Origin: Christensenella sp. UBA4636
GTDB lineage: Bacteria > Bacillota > Clostridia > Christensenellales > Borkfalkiaceae
Direction of reading: 5' to 3'
DNA length: 52,981 bases
NCBI GenBank assembly: GCA_002405915.1
Contig: DHMS01000040.1
Location: 2,667-55,647 of the forward strand
Below are positions 1 to 7,877 of this stretch, one piece after another. The position numbers and the translations under genes were made by a program. The stretch's first letter is position 1. Every line of letters starts with the position of its first letter. The notes beneath the pieces are model-generated. The model saw only the letters and a program-made list of their open reading frames with translations. It did no database searches and was not told the origin of the DNA.

Positions 1-14
1 TAGCTCATTTCCTT

Positions 15-369
15 TGGTGGAATCGGGCGGAGTCGAACCGCCGTGTTGCGGATGAACCGAAAAACCTTCTACATACTTAGCTTTAACTTAATCTCTTGCC
101 GATACTATGGTAAAGCGCAAAATATCGACCGTAAACCGCTAAATCCCGATTTTATGCCGCGGTCAAAACACAAAACCGGTACCCCGCCTGAATGACGCCC
201 TTATCCCGCCCGACGGGAAGGTAGGTAAGGACGACTGCTTTTACTTAAGCAGCAAATGCGTAACTGTTGTTATCAGCATTTAAATTTAGTTTGCACGTTT
301 TAACGAAGCCGTGCGCTTCGGTATGCTTATATTTTCCCTTTCGTTCACAGTCGAAACCGTTACGACCCC
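15..369 (-). ncRNA. ssrA: tmRNA (transfer-messenger RNA)
   Basis: This is the RNA that rescues stalled ribosomes and adds a degradation tag to their nascent chains. The minus strand starts GGGGTCG at 369 and ends CGATTCC-A-CCA at 15. These two ends form a full 7-bp acceptor stem with two G-U pairs, and the CCA is encoded. The T-arm is visible as GGTTCGACTCC near 30-45. The tag frame ends ...NADNNSYAFAA then TAA (243-290). Reading back in frame gives KLNLNADNNSYAFAA, preceded by a TGC codon. The GCA seen at the usual resume position is out of frame and would hit TAA two codons later. Length is 355 nt, normal for a one-piece tmRNA. It lies downstream of smpB, its protein partner. A TATATA -10 element sits about 13 nt before the 5' end, so a short leader is probably trimmed. 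Confidence 0.95.
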
Positions 370-405
370 ATGCTTTGCCGCCTATATAGCGACAAAAACA
401 GTCGA

Positions 406-417
406 TAATCGACTTAT
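406..417 (-). repeat. CCTATAAGTCGATTA-type repeat, copy 1 (degenerate)
   Basis: The plus strand reads TAATCGACTTAT followed by a GGGCTTTT stretch; this is the inverse of the 15-bp dispersed motif, with the last three bases changed. It sits just upstream of ssrA, close to where the -35 region of its promoter should be. Confidence 0.6.
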
Positions 418-438
418 TGAAGGGCTTTTATCAGAAAA

Positions 439-633
439 TCAATATTTTTGTTTTCTTATTTTGCCGTCGACTTTATGTATAACGATTGAGCCTTCTTGAT
501 TGCCCGCGACCGTTTTTGCGTAGTCGATAGCTTCCTTTTGCGTGTCGAAGAGCTTTAACGCTTTTTCCGCGCCCTCGCACTTAACCTGCCATTTTTCGTC
601 CTCTCTTAAAGAGATGTGGTACTTCTTTGCCAT
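439..633 (-). CDS. DUF2188 family small protein
   Basis: This 64-aa protein matches the pattern of DUF2188: a first strand MAKKYHISLRED, then W-V-K-EGA-KA, a K-EAI-YAK helix (residues 32-39), and a C-terminal strand with IHKVDGKI. The family has no assigned biochemical role and is common in Bacillota. I chose the ATG at 633 because GGGAGG lies 8 nt upstream; an in-frame ATG 13 codons earlier lacks a ribosome site. It is basic, has no signal peptide or membrane segment, and is probably cytoplasmic. It lies 48 nt downstream of smpB and 70 nt upstream of ssrA in the same direction, so it may be cotranscribed with the trans-translation genes. That position is suggestive only. Confidence 0.85.
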   Translation of the reverse strand: MAKKYHISLREDEKWQVKCEGAEKALKLFDTQKEAIDYAKTVAGNQEGSIVIHKVDGKIRKQKY

Positions 634-681
634 GGATTTATCCTCCCGTAAAATTTTATATTTTCCGCGCAAAACGCGTTT

Positions 682-1131
682 TTAACGGTAGTTTTTGAGT
701 TCTCTCCGTAACGCCCTTTCGGTATCGCGTTCGGCGATAACTTGCTTTTTGTCATAAGTGTGTTTGCCTTTGCAAACGCCGAGTTCGACCTTGATGAGCG
801 AATCTTTAAAATAAAGCCTGAGCGGCACGAGCGTAAAACCTTTCTCCTGAATTTTGGCGGTAAGTTTGGTTATTTCTCCTCGATGCAAGAGTAGCCGCCT
901 GTCGCGCTTACTGTCTTTGGCGTTAAACGCGCCCGCGTTTTCGTAAACGGCGATATGCATGTTCTTTATGAACACGCTTCCGCGATAAACCGAGCAATAA
1001 CTGTCCTTTAAGCTGACGTTTCCGCGGCGCACGGACTTGACTTCTCCGCCGTCAAGCGAAATTCCCGCTTCCAAAGTGTCGGTTATAAAATATTCAAACC
1101 TCGCGGCTTTGTTTTCGACAATAGTTTTCAT
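682..1131 (-). CDS. smpB: SsrA-binding protein SmpB
   Basis: SmpB binds tmRNA, delivers it to stalled ribosomes and mimics the missing codon-anticodon part of the tRNA-like domain. The 149-aa product has the typical core: ENKAARFEYFI at residues 6-16, LDGGEVKSVR (26-35), KDSYCSV, then the LLLHRGEI loop and KGKHTYDKKQ-ERD near the end. The C-terminal tail, rich in Arg/Lys (ERALRRELKNYR), is the part that enters the decoding site. Length is slightly short of the usual 150-160. It starts 5 nt after the rnr stop without a strong ribosome site, so translation is probably coupled to rnr. ssrA itself lies downstream on the same strand, a common arrangement in Bacillota. Confidence 0.97.
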   Translation of the reverse strand: MKTIVENKAARFEYFITDTLEAGISLDGGEVKSVRRGNVSLKDSYCSVYRGSVFIKNMHIAVYENAGAFNAKDSKRDRRLLLHRGEITKLTAKIQEKGFTLVPLRLYFKDSLIKVELGVCKGKHTYDKKQVIAERDTERALRRELKNYR

Positions 1132-1136
1132 CTTAA

Positions 1137-3293
1137 TTATTTTACCACTTTTTTCTTTTTAACGCAACTTTTTTCGTCCACAAGAGCGAAATCTACCCGT
1201 CTTGAAGCAAAATCCGCCGATACGACGATTATTTTCACCTTATCGCCGAGCTTAAAGCTACGCTTTGACGAATACAATCTGTAAGTATCGGCGTCGAAAG
1301 TATACTTGCCGACGGGCAGTAAATCGAGCGGAACGAAGCCCTCGCAAGTGTTTTGAAGTTCCACGAACAGTCCGTTCGCGATTACGCCGCTTATTATGCC
1401 GTCGAACTTTTCGCCGATTTTATCTTCCATGAACTTCGCCTTATAAAGGTCGTCCACATTGCGTTCGCACTCCTCGGCGCGCTTTTCCCTATCCGAAGAA
1501 TTATTAGCCGCAAGAGTAGAAAAGTCCTCGTATAAGTCGTTTATCGCGCTTATATCGCCGTTCAAGGCGGCTTTTAAAATGCGGTGAACGGTCAAGTCCG
1601 GATAGCGGCGGATAGGGGAAGTAAAGTGACAATAACACTTGGAAGCAAGCCCGAAATGCCCCTCGTTTTCGGTAGAATAGTACGCTTTTTGCATAGAGCG
1701 CAAAACCGTTCTGTTAACCACCGCAAAGGTAGGCTTTTCAGCGACGGACAATAAAAGGCGTGCAAAATCCGACGAAAAAATTTCGTCTTTACGCCAAGGC
1801 ACCCTTATGCCGAGCGCGTTCAAAAACTTTTTGAGATTTTCGAGCTTTTCGGGCGAAGGTTTTTCGTGAACCCTAAACACGCAAGGATAATTGCCGTAAA
1901 AAAGATATTCGGCGACTTGTTCGTTGGCAAGAATCATGAATTGCTCTATAAGCTTAGTTGCGGGCGTGGCTTTGTGGAGCGAAATATTTATTTTGCCGCC
2001 GTCGAGCGTGATATCGCCCTCGCGAACGTCAAGTTCGACGTAGCCTGCCTCTTTGCGGCGTTTTTCTAAGATTAGCCTTAACTCATTCATCTTATCGACA
2101 ACGGGCGCGATATCGGCGTATTTCGTCCTTAAAACTTCGTTGCCGTCGATAATTCCGTCCACGTTATTATACGTCATTCTGTGCTTAGAGTTGATAACGC
2201 TTTCGAAAATTTGCGAACTTAAAACGTTGCCGAGTTTGTCTATTTCCGTAAACACGGAAACGGTAAGCCTGTCAACGCCCTCGTTTAACGAGCAAATGCC
2301 GTTTGAAAGTTCGAACGGCAGCATGGGGATAACGCGGTCGGGCAGATATACGCTCGTTCCGCGCTCAAACGCTTCCTTGTCTATTTCGCCTTTGAACTTG
2401 ACGTATGCGGTAACGTCCGCAATATGCACGCCCAAAAGGTAATTGCCGTTCTTGCTTTCTTCAAGCGAAACCGCGTCGTCATAGTCTTTCGAGTTGTCGC
2501 CGTCAATCGTGAAAATGAGCTTATTTCTTAAATCAAGTCTGCCTATAAGTCGATTATCGCCTACTTTTTGTTCTATCGACTTAGCTTCCGCCATAACTTT
2601 TTCATCGAAAGTTCTAAATACTCCGGAAGAGTAAAGCATGCATTCTTCCTCGGTTGAAAAGTCGTTGGCTTTGCCTATTATGGCGTTTATTTTGCCCTCG
2701 GGACAACGGTTTTTAGGGAATTTTTCAATCGCGACGAACACTTTATCGCCGACTTCCGCGCCCGAATGTAAGCCGTTCGGGATATAAATATCGGCAAGGT
2801 ACGCCCTATCGTCCGGGCGAACGTAAGAGTTTCCGCCCTCGTTGAAAAAAGTCCCGACAATAGAAGTAAAACCGCGTTCGACGACTTTAATTATTTCCGC
2901 GGCGTCGTTCGCGCCGTTTTTGCCCGGCAAAACGCGGCACTCCACGATATCGGTATCGAGAGCTTGCCCCATTAAATCGGGCGAAACGTAATAATCCTTG
3001 TCGCCCTCAACGACCACGAAGCCGAAGCCCCTTTCGTTACACCTGAGTTTTCCGACTACTTTTTCTTCTTCTCTTGCCGAAAGTTTCAGCCTTTCCTTAT
3101 CGGTAAGGTAAAATTTACCGTCCTTACAAACGATTTTTCCGTCGTTTATAAGGTCGCTTAAAACGGTATCGAGCGTGCGTTCGGAAAGCCTTAAATCTTC
3201 CTTTTCGGCGCGATGAATGAACTTGAAAGACTTGCCGTCATAATCCCCGCGCCTGAATTTTTTTAAAATTACGAAATGATATTTTTGAGCCAT
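1137..3293 (-). CDS. rnr: Ribonuclease R
   Basis: This is a processive 3'-5' exoribonuclease of the RNase II/R family that degrades structured RNA and, with tmRNA-SmpB, non-stop mRNA. The 718-aa protein has an N-terminal winged-helix/cold-shock region (about 1-200), an RNB catalytic domain from about residue 250 with the metal-binding motif DGDNSKDYDD (Asp 264, 270, 272, 273), and a C-terminal S1 domain (about 620-705, GEKFDGIISGVIANGLFVEL). A short lysine-rich tail follows. The start at 3293 has AAAAGGAAG upstream. It is followed after 5 nt by smpB. One copy of the dispersed 15-bp motif lies inside the gene at 2542-2556, where it encodes part of DNRLIGRLD just before the catalytic block. That copy does not break the frame. 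Confidence 0.97.
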   Translation of the reverse strand: MAQKYHFVILKKFRRGDYDGKSFKFIHRAEKEDLRLSERTLDTVLSDLINDGKIVCKDGKFYLTDKERLKLSAREEEKVVGKLRCNERGFGFVVVEGDKDYYVSPDLMGQALDTDIVECRVLPGKNGANDAAEIIKVVERGFTSIVGTFFNEGGNSYVRPDDRAYLADIYIPNGLHSGAEVGDKVFVAIEKFPKNRCPEGKINAIIGKANDFSTEEECMLYSSGVFRTFDEKVMAEAKSIEQKVGDNRLIGRLDLRNKLIFTIDGDNSKDYDDAVSLEESKNGNYLLGVHIADVTAYVKFKGEIDKEAFERGTSVYLPDRVIPMLPFELSNGICSLNEGVDRLTVSVFTEIDKLGNVLSSQIFESVINSKHRMTYNNVDGIIDGNEVLRTKYADIAPVVDKMNELRLILEKRRKEAGYVELDVREGDITLDGGKINISLHKATPATKLIEQFMILANEQVAEYLFYGNYPCVFRVHEKPSPEKLENLKKFLNALGIRVPWRKDEIFSSDFARLLLSVAEKPTFAVVNRTVLRSMQKAYYSTENEGHFGLASKCYCHFTSPIRRYPDLTVHRILKAALNGDISAINDLYEDFSTLAANNSSDREKRAEECERNVDDLYKAKFMEDKIGEKFDGIISGVIANGLFVELQNTCEGFVPLDLLPVGKYTFDADTYRLYSSKRSFKLGDKVKIIVVSADFASRRVDFALVDEKSCVKKKKVVK
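2542..2556 (+). repeat. CCTATAAGTCGATTA repeat, copy 2 (inside rnr)
   Basis: An exact 15-bp match followed by TCGCCTACTTTTT, the same flank as copy 7 (TCGCCTATTTT). It is the only copy inside a coding region and is read there as part of RNase R (antisense to the plus-strand motif). Confidence 0.8.
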
Positions 3294-3380
3294 AAACTTC
3301 CTTTTAAATAGTTTTCCCCTTTTGCCATTGTTTTACGCATTTATAACCGCAACAAGCAGCAAGCCTAAAAAGAGTAAAGA

Positions 3381-3410
3381 AAAAGCGGCAAACCTTTCGG
3401 AGAGCCGCCG
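3381..3410 (-). terminator. Possible terminator after secG
   Basis: On the minus strand GCGGC (3404-3408) and its partner (3385-3389) form a stem with an inner CC/GG pair, followed by TTTTTCTTT. It lies between secG and rnr, so it would attenuate rather than isolate rnr. Confidence 0.6.
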
Positions 3411-3416
3411 TTTGAA

Positions 3417-3698
3417 TCAAAGTAAAAATTCCAAAACGTAGAAGCCTATCATAAAGATAGCCATAAGAGCAAGACAAACGAAAGTCAATCTTTTGAGTTT
3501 GCTTTCGAGCGTTTGACCCTTATCTCTGTTATAGAAAGTGTCCTGATTGCCGCCGAGTGCGCCGATACCGTTGGAGTTACCGGGCTGGACGAGGACTACG
3601 ATACAAACGAAAATCGCGCAGAGCGCGGCGCCGATGGCGCAAGTAAGGCTTAATCCGACGTATAAACCGTGGCTGATTGTTAAAAGGTTAGAAAACAT
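3417..3698 (-). CDS. secG: Preprotein translocase subunit SecG
   Basis: SecG is the small accessory subunit of the SecYEG export channel in the cytoplasmic membrane. The 93-aa product shows two membrane helices, about 15-38 (AIGAALCAIFVCIVVLVQ) and 70-92 (FVCLALMAIFMIGFYVLEFL). They are joined by the family loop QPGNSNGIGALGG. The start at 3698 has GGAG 8 nt upstream. The gene lies between gpmI and rnr, and secG beside rnr/smpB/ssrA is a recurring order in Bacillota. It probably has its own promoter inside the 3750-3822 inverted repeat. Confidence 0.93.
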   Translation of the reverse strand: MFSNLLTISHGLYVGLSLTCAIGAALCAIFVCIVVLVQPGNSNGIGALGGNQDTFYNRDKGQTLESKLKRLTFVCLALMAIFMIGFYVLEFLL

Positions 3699-3749
3699 AA
3701 TATATTCTCCGTTGAATATGTTTTTGACTGTATGCCGTATAAAGAAAAC

Positions 3750-3822
3750 AAAGTTCCTTTAACGCTTGCCTAGATAGTATATCACAATATAAACAATAAA
3801 ACAAGCGTTTAAAGGAACTTTT
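3750..3822. promoter_or_regulatory. 19-bp-arm inverted repeat enclosing a candidate secG promoter
   Basis: The arms AAAGTTCCTTTAACGCTTG (3750-3768) and CAAGCGTTTAAAGGAACTTT (3802-3821) pair over 19 bp with one extra base. The 33-nt loop carries a minus-strand TTGTTT/17/TATACT promoter-like pair (-10 at 3777-3782) aimed at secG. In gpmI read-through RNA the arms could fold as a terminator followed by a T-rich tract. Confidence 0.55.
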
Positions 3823-3925
3823 TTCGTTAAATTCGCCTTTCGGCTCAAAATTTTATTTTTCCGCGCGCTTTAAAATGCCTAAAAAAGCATAAAAGCGATT
3901 AAAACGCGACCGAGATAAATTAAAA

Positions 3926-5476
3926 TTACTCTTCGATGAGCGACTTACCGGTCATTTCCTTAGGTACGTCCTCGCCCATAACGGTCAAAAGCGTAGGCGC
4001 GATGTCCGCAAGAACGCCGCCCTCGCGGAGCTTACAATTCTTGGTGTTTTCGCCAACGATGATGAACGGAACGGGGTTTGTCGTATGCGAAGTGAGCGGA
4101 CTGCCGTCGGGAAGAACCATTTGGTCGGCGTTGCCGTGGTCTGCGGTGATGAGCGCGGTGCCGCCTTTTTTGAGTATCGCGTCGACGACTTTTCCCACGC
4201 AATCTTCAACGGTCTTTACGGCTTTAACCGCCGCTTCCAAAACGCCGGTATGACCGACCATGTCACAGTTTGCGTAGTTTACGATAATAACGTCGTACTT
4301 ATCGCTTGCGATTTCGCTAAGCAATTTGTCGGTAACTTCGTATGCGCTCATTTCGGGTTGCAAATCGTAGGTCGCGACCTTCGGGGACGGAATCAAATCT
4401 CTGTCCTCGTTCGGGTTAGGAGCTTCTACGCCGCCGTTGAAGAAGAAGGTAACATGCGCATATTTTTCCGTTTCGGCGATACGGAGTTGACGGTAGCCCT
4501 CGTTAGAAAGGTATTCGCCGAGCGTGTTTTTAAGGCTTTGCGGCTTGAAAGCTATTTCGACGTTCTTAAACGTAGCGTCGTAACGGGTGAAGCAAACATA
4601 GAAAGGCTTTAAGTAACCGGTTTTTCTTTCAAAGCCCGTGAATTCCTCTTCGGTGAACGCTCTCGTAAGCTCTCTCGCTCTGTCGGGGCGGAAGTTGAAG
4701 AAGATTATGGAATCGCCCGCTTCTATAAGTCCTACGGGCTTGCCGTTTTCGTAAACGTTGGTCGGCAAAACGAATTCGTCGGTTACGCCGTTTTTATAAC
4801 TTTCTTCAACGGCTTCGGCAGCGTTTTCGCACTGAACGCCGTTGCCGACGGTAAGACTGTCGTAAGCTTTTTCCACTCTTTCCCAGCGGTTATCTCTGTC
4901 CATGGCGTAATATCTGCCCGATACGGAAGAAATTTTACCGATACCTACTTCGTCGAGCTTAGCTTGCAATTCGCGGATAAAGCCCGCGCCCGAAGTCGGG
5001 GATACGTCGCGCCCGTCGAGAAAAGCGTGAACGTAAAGTTCTTTTACGCCGCGCATTTTGGCAAGGTCGATAAGCCCGAAAAGGTGTTCGATATGGCTGT
5101 GAACGCCGCCGTTCGACAAAAGCCCGTAAAGGTGAAGTTTTTTGCCGTTTTTAAGTGCGGAGTCTATGGCGTCGTTAAGTTCTTTGTTCTTGAAGAAGTC
5201 GCCGTCTTTTATCTCTTTTGTGATACGGGTAAGTTCCTGATAAACTACGCGCCCCGCGCCGATGTTGAGGTGACCGACTTCGCTGTTGCCCATCTGTCCG
5301 TCGGGAAGTCCGACAGAAAGCCCGCTCGCGCCTAAAAGCGTGGAGGGATATTCTTTATAAAGTTTGGAAATAACGCCTTCGTTGGCAATCCTTATAGCGT
5401 TGCCCTCGGCTTCCTTTCTATAACCGTAACCGTCCATGATTATAAGGGCTACCGGTCTCGTTTTCATTTTTTTCAT
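3926..5476 (-). CDS. gpmI: 2,3-bisphosphoglycerate-independent phosphoglycerate mutase
   Basis: This enzyme interconverts 3- and 2-phosphoglycerate in glycolysis without a bisphosphate cofactor, using two Mn ions and a phosphoserine. The 516-aa protein starts MKKMKTRPVALIIMDGYGYR; the first Asp is a metal ligand. The catalytic serine lies in MGNSEVGHLNIGAGRVVYQ (about residues 60-78). Other family blocks are HLDGR-like FLDGRDVSPTSG, SGRYYAMDRDNRWER, DHGNADQM and SHTTNPVPF. The start at 5476 is set by AAGAGGT 9 nt upstream; an in-frame extension of 25 codons is not supported. It follows pgk and tpiA in the same direction. A 162-nt gap before it carries TTTCAAY heptads and a hairpin. Confidence 0.97.
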   Translation of the reverse strand: MKKMKTRPVALIIMDGYGYRKEAEGNAIRIANEGVISKLYKEYPSTLLGASGLSVGLPDGQMGNSEVGHLNIGAGRVVYQELTRITKEIKDGDFFKNKELNDAIDSALKNGKKLHLYGLLSNGGVHSHIEHLFGLIDLAKMRGVKELYVHAFLDGRDVSPTSGAGFIRELQAKLDEVGIGKISSVSGRYYAMDRDNRWERVEKAYDSLTVGNGVQCENAAEAVEESYKNGVTDEFVLPTNVYENGKPVGLIEAGDSIIFFNFRPDRARELTRAFTEEEFTGFERKTGYLKPFYVCFTRYDATFKNVEIAFKPQSLKNTLGEYLSNEGYRQLRIAETEKYAHVTFFFNGGVEAPNPNEDRDLIPSPKVATYDLQPEMSAYEVTDKLLSEIASDKYDVIIVNYANCDMVGHTGVLEAAVKAVKTVEDCVGKVVDAILKKGGTALITADHGNADQMVLPDGSPLTSHTTNPVPFIIVGENTKNCKLREGGVLADIAPTLLTVMGEDVPKEMTGKSLIEE

Positions 5477-5513
5477 AATATATTTACCTCTTTTTGTATT
5501 CTTTAATTTCAAT

Positions 5514-5592
5514 CGCGCAACGCGCGAATATCCGCAATTTTCAACTTTCAACTTTCAATTTTCAACTTTTTCGATTGCCTCTCCGGCAATCG
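5514..5592. repeat. TTTCAAY heptad run plus palindromes between tpiA and gpmI
   Basis: After a GCGC/GCGC mini-hairpin and ATATCCGC, the plus strand carries about five 7-bp units TTTCAAC or TTTCAAT (5536-5569). A 9-bp stem TCGATTGCC-TCTCC-GGCAATCGA follows (5571-5592). The stem has no T run on either strand, so it is not a standard terminator. The same module order recurs near 33.2 and 37.4 kb. Confidence 0.75.
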
Positions 5593-5638
5593 AAAAATTC
5601 CGCCCGCACCTTGATGCAGGCAGCAAGCGGAATTAAAT

Positions 5639-6379
5639 TCAATAATTGACTACTTGGGAGAAATCAACGGCTTTAAGCGACGCGCCGCCTATAAGACCGC
5701 CGTCTATCTCTTCCATTGCCATAAGCTCCTTGGCGTTGGACGGTTTCATGCTTCCGCCGTACTGAATGCGAACAAGTTCGGCTTTTTCTTTTCCGAAAAG
5801 GGAAGCTACTACGCTTCTTATGTAGCCGATGGTTTCGTTAGCCTGTTCGCTCGTAGCGGTTTTGCCCGTGCCGATAGCCCAGATAGGTTCGTAGGCGATA
5901 ACTACTTTCGCGATATCTTCAACGCCCTTAAATCCTTCGGTTACCTGCTTTTTCAAAAGCTCCTCGGTTTTGCCCGTTTCGCGTTCTTCGAGGCTCTCGC
6001 CTACGCAAACGATAGGAGTAAGACCGGCTTCGAGAGCGCGGAGCGTTCTCTTGTTAACCGTTTCGTCCGTTTCGCCGAAGTACTGTCTTCTTTCGCTGTG
6101 TCCGATAATGACGTATTCAACGCCGAGTTCTTTGAGCATGTCCGAGGAAATTTCGCCCGTGTACGCGCCGCTCGCCGCAAAGTGAACGTTCTGCGCGCCA
6201 AGGTGAATGTTGGTGCCTTTTACGGCTTCGCCTACCGCGTAAAGGTCGGTAGCCGGAACGCATACGACAACATCGCACTTAGCGTCTTTTACGAGAGGAA
6301 TGAGTTCCTCTACGAGCTTTTTACCCTCGGACGGGGTTTTATTCATCTTCCAGTTTCCTGCGATAATAGGTTTTCTCAT
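5639..6379 (-). CDS. tpiA: Triosephosphate isomerase
   Basis: This enzyme interconverts dihydroxyacetone phosphate and glyceraldehyde 3-phosphate. The 246-aa TIM barrel shows every signature: NWKMN at 8-12 (Asn and Lys in the active site), the catalytic His in IGHSERRQYFGE (about 93-104), the catalytic Glu in AYEPIWAIGTGK (about 163-174), which leads into the flexible loop, and YGGSMKP near 208. Length is normal. The start ATG at 6379 has GGAG about 11 nt upstream. It lies 85 nt downstream of pgk and upstream of gpmI, so the three form a glycolytic unit. A GGCGGCTT palindrome without a T run lies in the gap before it. Confidence 0.98.
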   Translation of the reverse strand: MRKPIIAGNWKMNKTPSEGKKLVEELIPLVKDAKCDVVVCVPATDLYAVGEAVKGTNIHLGAQNVHFAASGAYTGEISSDMLKELGVEYVIIGHSERRQYFGETDETVNKRTLRALEAGLTPIVCVGESLEERETGKTEELLKKQVTEGFKGVEDIAKVVIAYEPIWAIGTGKTATSEQANETIGYIRSVVASLFGKEKAELVRIQYGGSMKPSNAKELMAMEEIDGGLIGGASLKAVDFSQVVNY

Positions 6380-6464
6380 AGTATTGCAATCTCCGTTATA
6401 TTTTATCCGCGGGCGGCTTCTTTTTTTGAAAAGCCGCCGCGAATTAATAATCTATACAGTGTAA

Positions 6465-7784
6465 TCAGTCCTTATCGTTAAGGCATTCGATACCGGGGAG
6501 CTTCTTTCCTTCGAAGAGTTCGAGGGAAGCGCCGCCGCCCGTGGAAATATGGGTCATCTTATCGGCATAACCGAGCTGAGCTACGGCAGCCGCAGAATCG
6601 CCGCCGCCGATAATCGTGGTTGCGCCCTTGACTTCCGCCATAGCCTTAGCAACGGCTTTGGTGCCTTCGGCTAATATGGGGTTTTCGAATACGCCCATAG
6701 GTCCGTTCCAGATAATCGTCTTAGCGGACTTAATCGCATCGGCGTAAAGTTCTCTCGTCTTCGGACCGATATCGCAGCTTTCTCTGTCCGCGGGAATATG
6801 GTCGATATCGCAAACGAGCGTTTCGACGGGCGCGTCGATGGGGTCGGGGAAGGAAGCAACGGTTACGCAATCGATGGGGAAGAGCATCTTTTTCCCGAGC
6901 TTTTCGGCTTTCGCCATCATCTCTTTGCAGTAATCTATCTTCGTGTCGTCAACGAGCGATTTGCCTACTTCTTTGCCCATAGCTTTTATAAAGGTATAAG
7001 CCATGCCGCCGCCGATGATAAGCGTGTCGCACTTTTCGAGCAAGTTGGAAATAACGTTGAGCTTATCCGCAACCTTCGCGCCGCCGAGAATTGCTACGAA
7101 CGGACGAACGGGGTGTTCGAGCGCGTCAGCCATAACGGAAAGTTCTTTTTCGATTAAGAAGCCGCAAACGGCGGTCTTTACGAAGCCGTATTCGACGATA
7201 GCCGCAGTGGAAGCGTGCGAACGGTGAGCCGTTCCGAACGCGTCGTTAACGTAAATGTCGGCAAAGGCGGCAAGCTTTTTGCAGAATTCTTTGTCTCTCG
7301 CTTCTTCGCCCGCGTTGAAACGAGTGTTTTCGAGGAGAACGATTTCGCCCGGCTTGACAGCCGCAACCTTAGCGCAAGCGTCCTCGCCTACGGTGTCGGT
7401 AGCGAACGTTACTTTTACGCCCGGGAGAAGTTCCGCAAGGCGGTCCGCAACGGGTTTAAGCGTGAATTTTTTGATATCCTTTTTAGCCTTTTCCAAAAGT
7501 TCTTCGGTAGCCGCGGCTCTTTCTTCTTCGGGTAAAGCTTCGATTTTTGCCTTTTCCTTTTTATTGAGTTTTATCTTCTCGTCAAGCACGTTGTGCGGTT
7601 TGCCGAGGTGCGAGCAAAGAATAACCTTTGCGCCATGTTCGAGCAAATATTTGATAGTGGGGAGTGCGCCGTTGATACGGTTTTCGTCGGTAATAACGCC
7701 GTCTTTCATAGGCACGTTGAAGTCAACGCGCACGAGGCATCTTTTTCCCGCGACGTCTACGTCGCGAATGGATTTCTTGTTCAT
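6465..7784 (-). CDS. pgk: Phosphoglycerate kinase with an extra charged insert
   Basis: This enzyme makes ATP and 3-phosphoglycerate from 1,3-bisphosphoglycerate. The 439-aa protein has the PGK signature RCLVRVDFNVPMKDG (residues 15-29), the substrate motif HLGKP (about 59-63), NDAFGTAHRSHAS, the hinge and the GGGDSAAAV-TGGGASLELFEGK nucleotide site at the end. Bacterial PGKs are usually 390-400 aa. The excess is a Lys/Glu-rich stretch just after HLGKP (about residues 66-107, EKAKIEALPEEERAAATEEL and onward). The start at 7784 follows AAGGAG. It is first in pgk-tpiA-gpmI and has a clear promoter upstream. No gapA is in the window. Confidence 0.97.
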   Translation of the reverse strand: MNKKSIRDVDVAGKRCLVRVDFNVPMKDGVITDENRINGALPTIKYLLEHGAKVILCSHLGKPHNVLDEKIKLNKKEKAKIEALPEEERAAATEELLEKAKKDIKKFTLKPVADRLAELLPGVKVTFATDTVGEDACAKVAAVKPGEIVLLENTRFNAGEEARDKEFCKKLAAFADIYVNDAFGTAHRSHASTAAIVEYGFVKTAVCGFLIEKELSVMADALEHPVRPFVAILGGAKVADKLNVISNLLEKCDTLIIGGGMAYTFIKAMGKEVGKSLVDDTKIDYCKEMMAKAEKLGKKMLFPIDCVTVASFPDPIDAPVETLVCDIDHIPADRESCDIGPKTRELYADAIKSAKTIIWNGPMGVFENPILAEGTKAVAKAMAEVKGATTIIGGGDSAAAVAQLGYADKMTHISTGGGASLELFEGKKLPGIECLNDKD

Positions 7785-7814
7785 AAGTTTACTCCTTATA
7801 TTTTTTTCGACTAT

Positions 7815-7843
7815 ATAATACATTCGCGTGCGAAAAAAGTCAA
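7815..7843 (-). promoter_or_regulatory. Sigma-A promoter for pgk-tpiA
   Basis: Minus strand TTGACT (7838-7843), 17-nt spacer, TATTAT (7815-7820). It ends about 30 nt before the pgk start. Confidence 0.75.
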
Positions 7844-7877
7844 TCGTTTACCACAAAAACATTGAATTTTTTACTTT

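Noticed and set aside
5571..5592. Hairpin between tpiA and gpmI as a terminator
   Set aside because: Neither strand has a T run after the stem, so it is listed only as a palindrome.
5654..6481. 275-aa plus-strand reading frame opposite tpiA
   Set aside because: The minus strand encodes a complete triosephosphate isomerase; the opposite frame is a codon-bias shadow.
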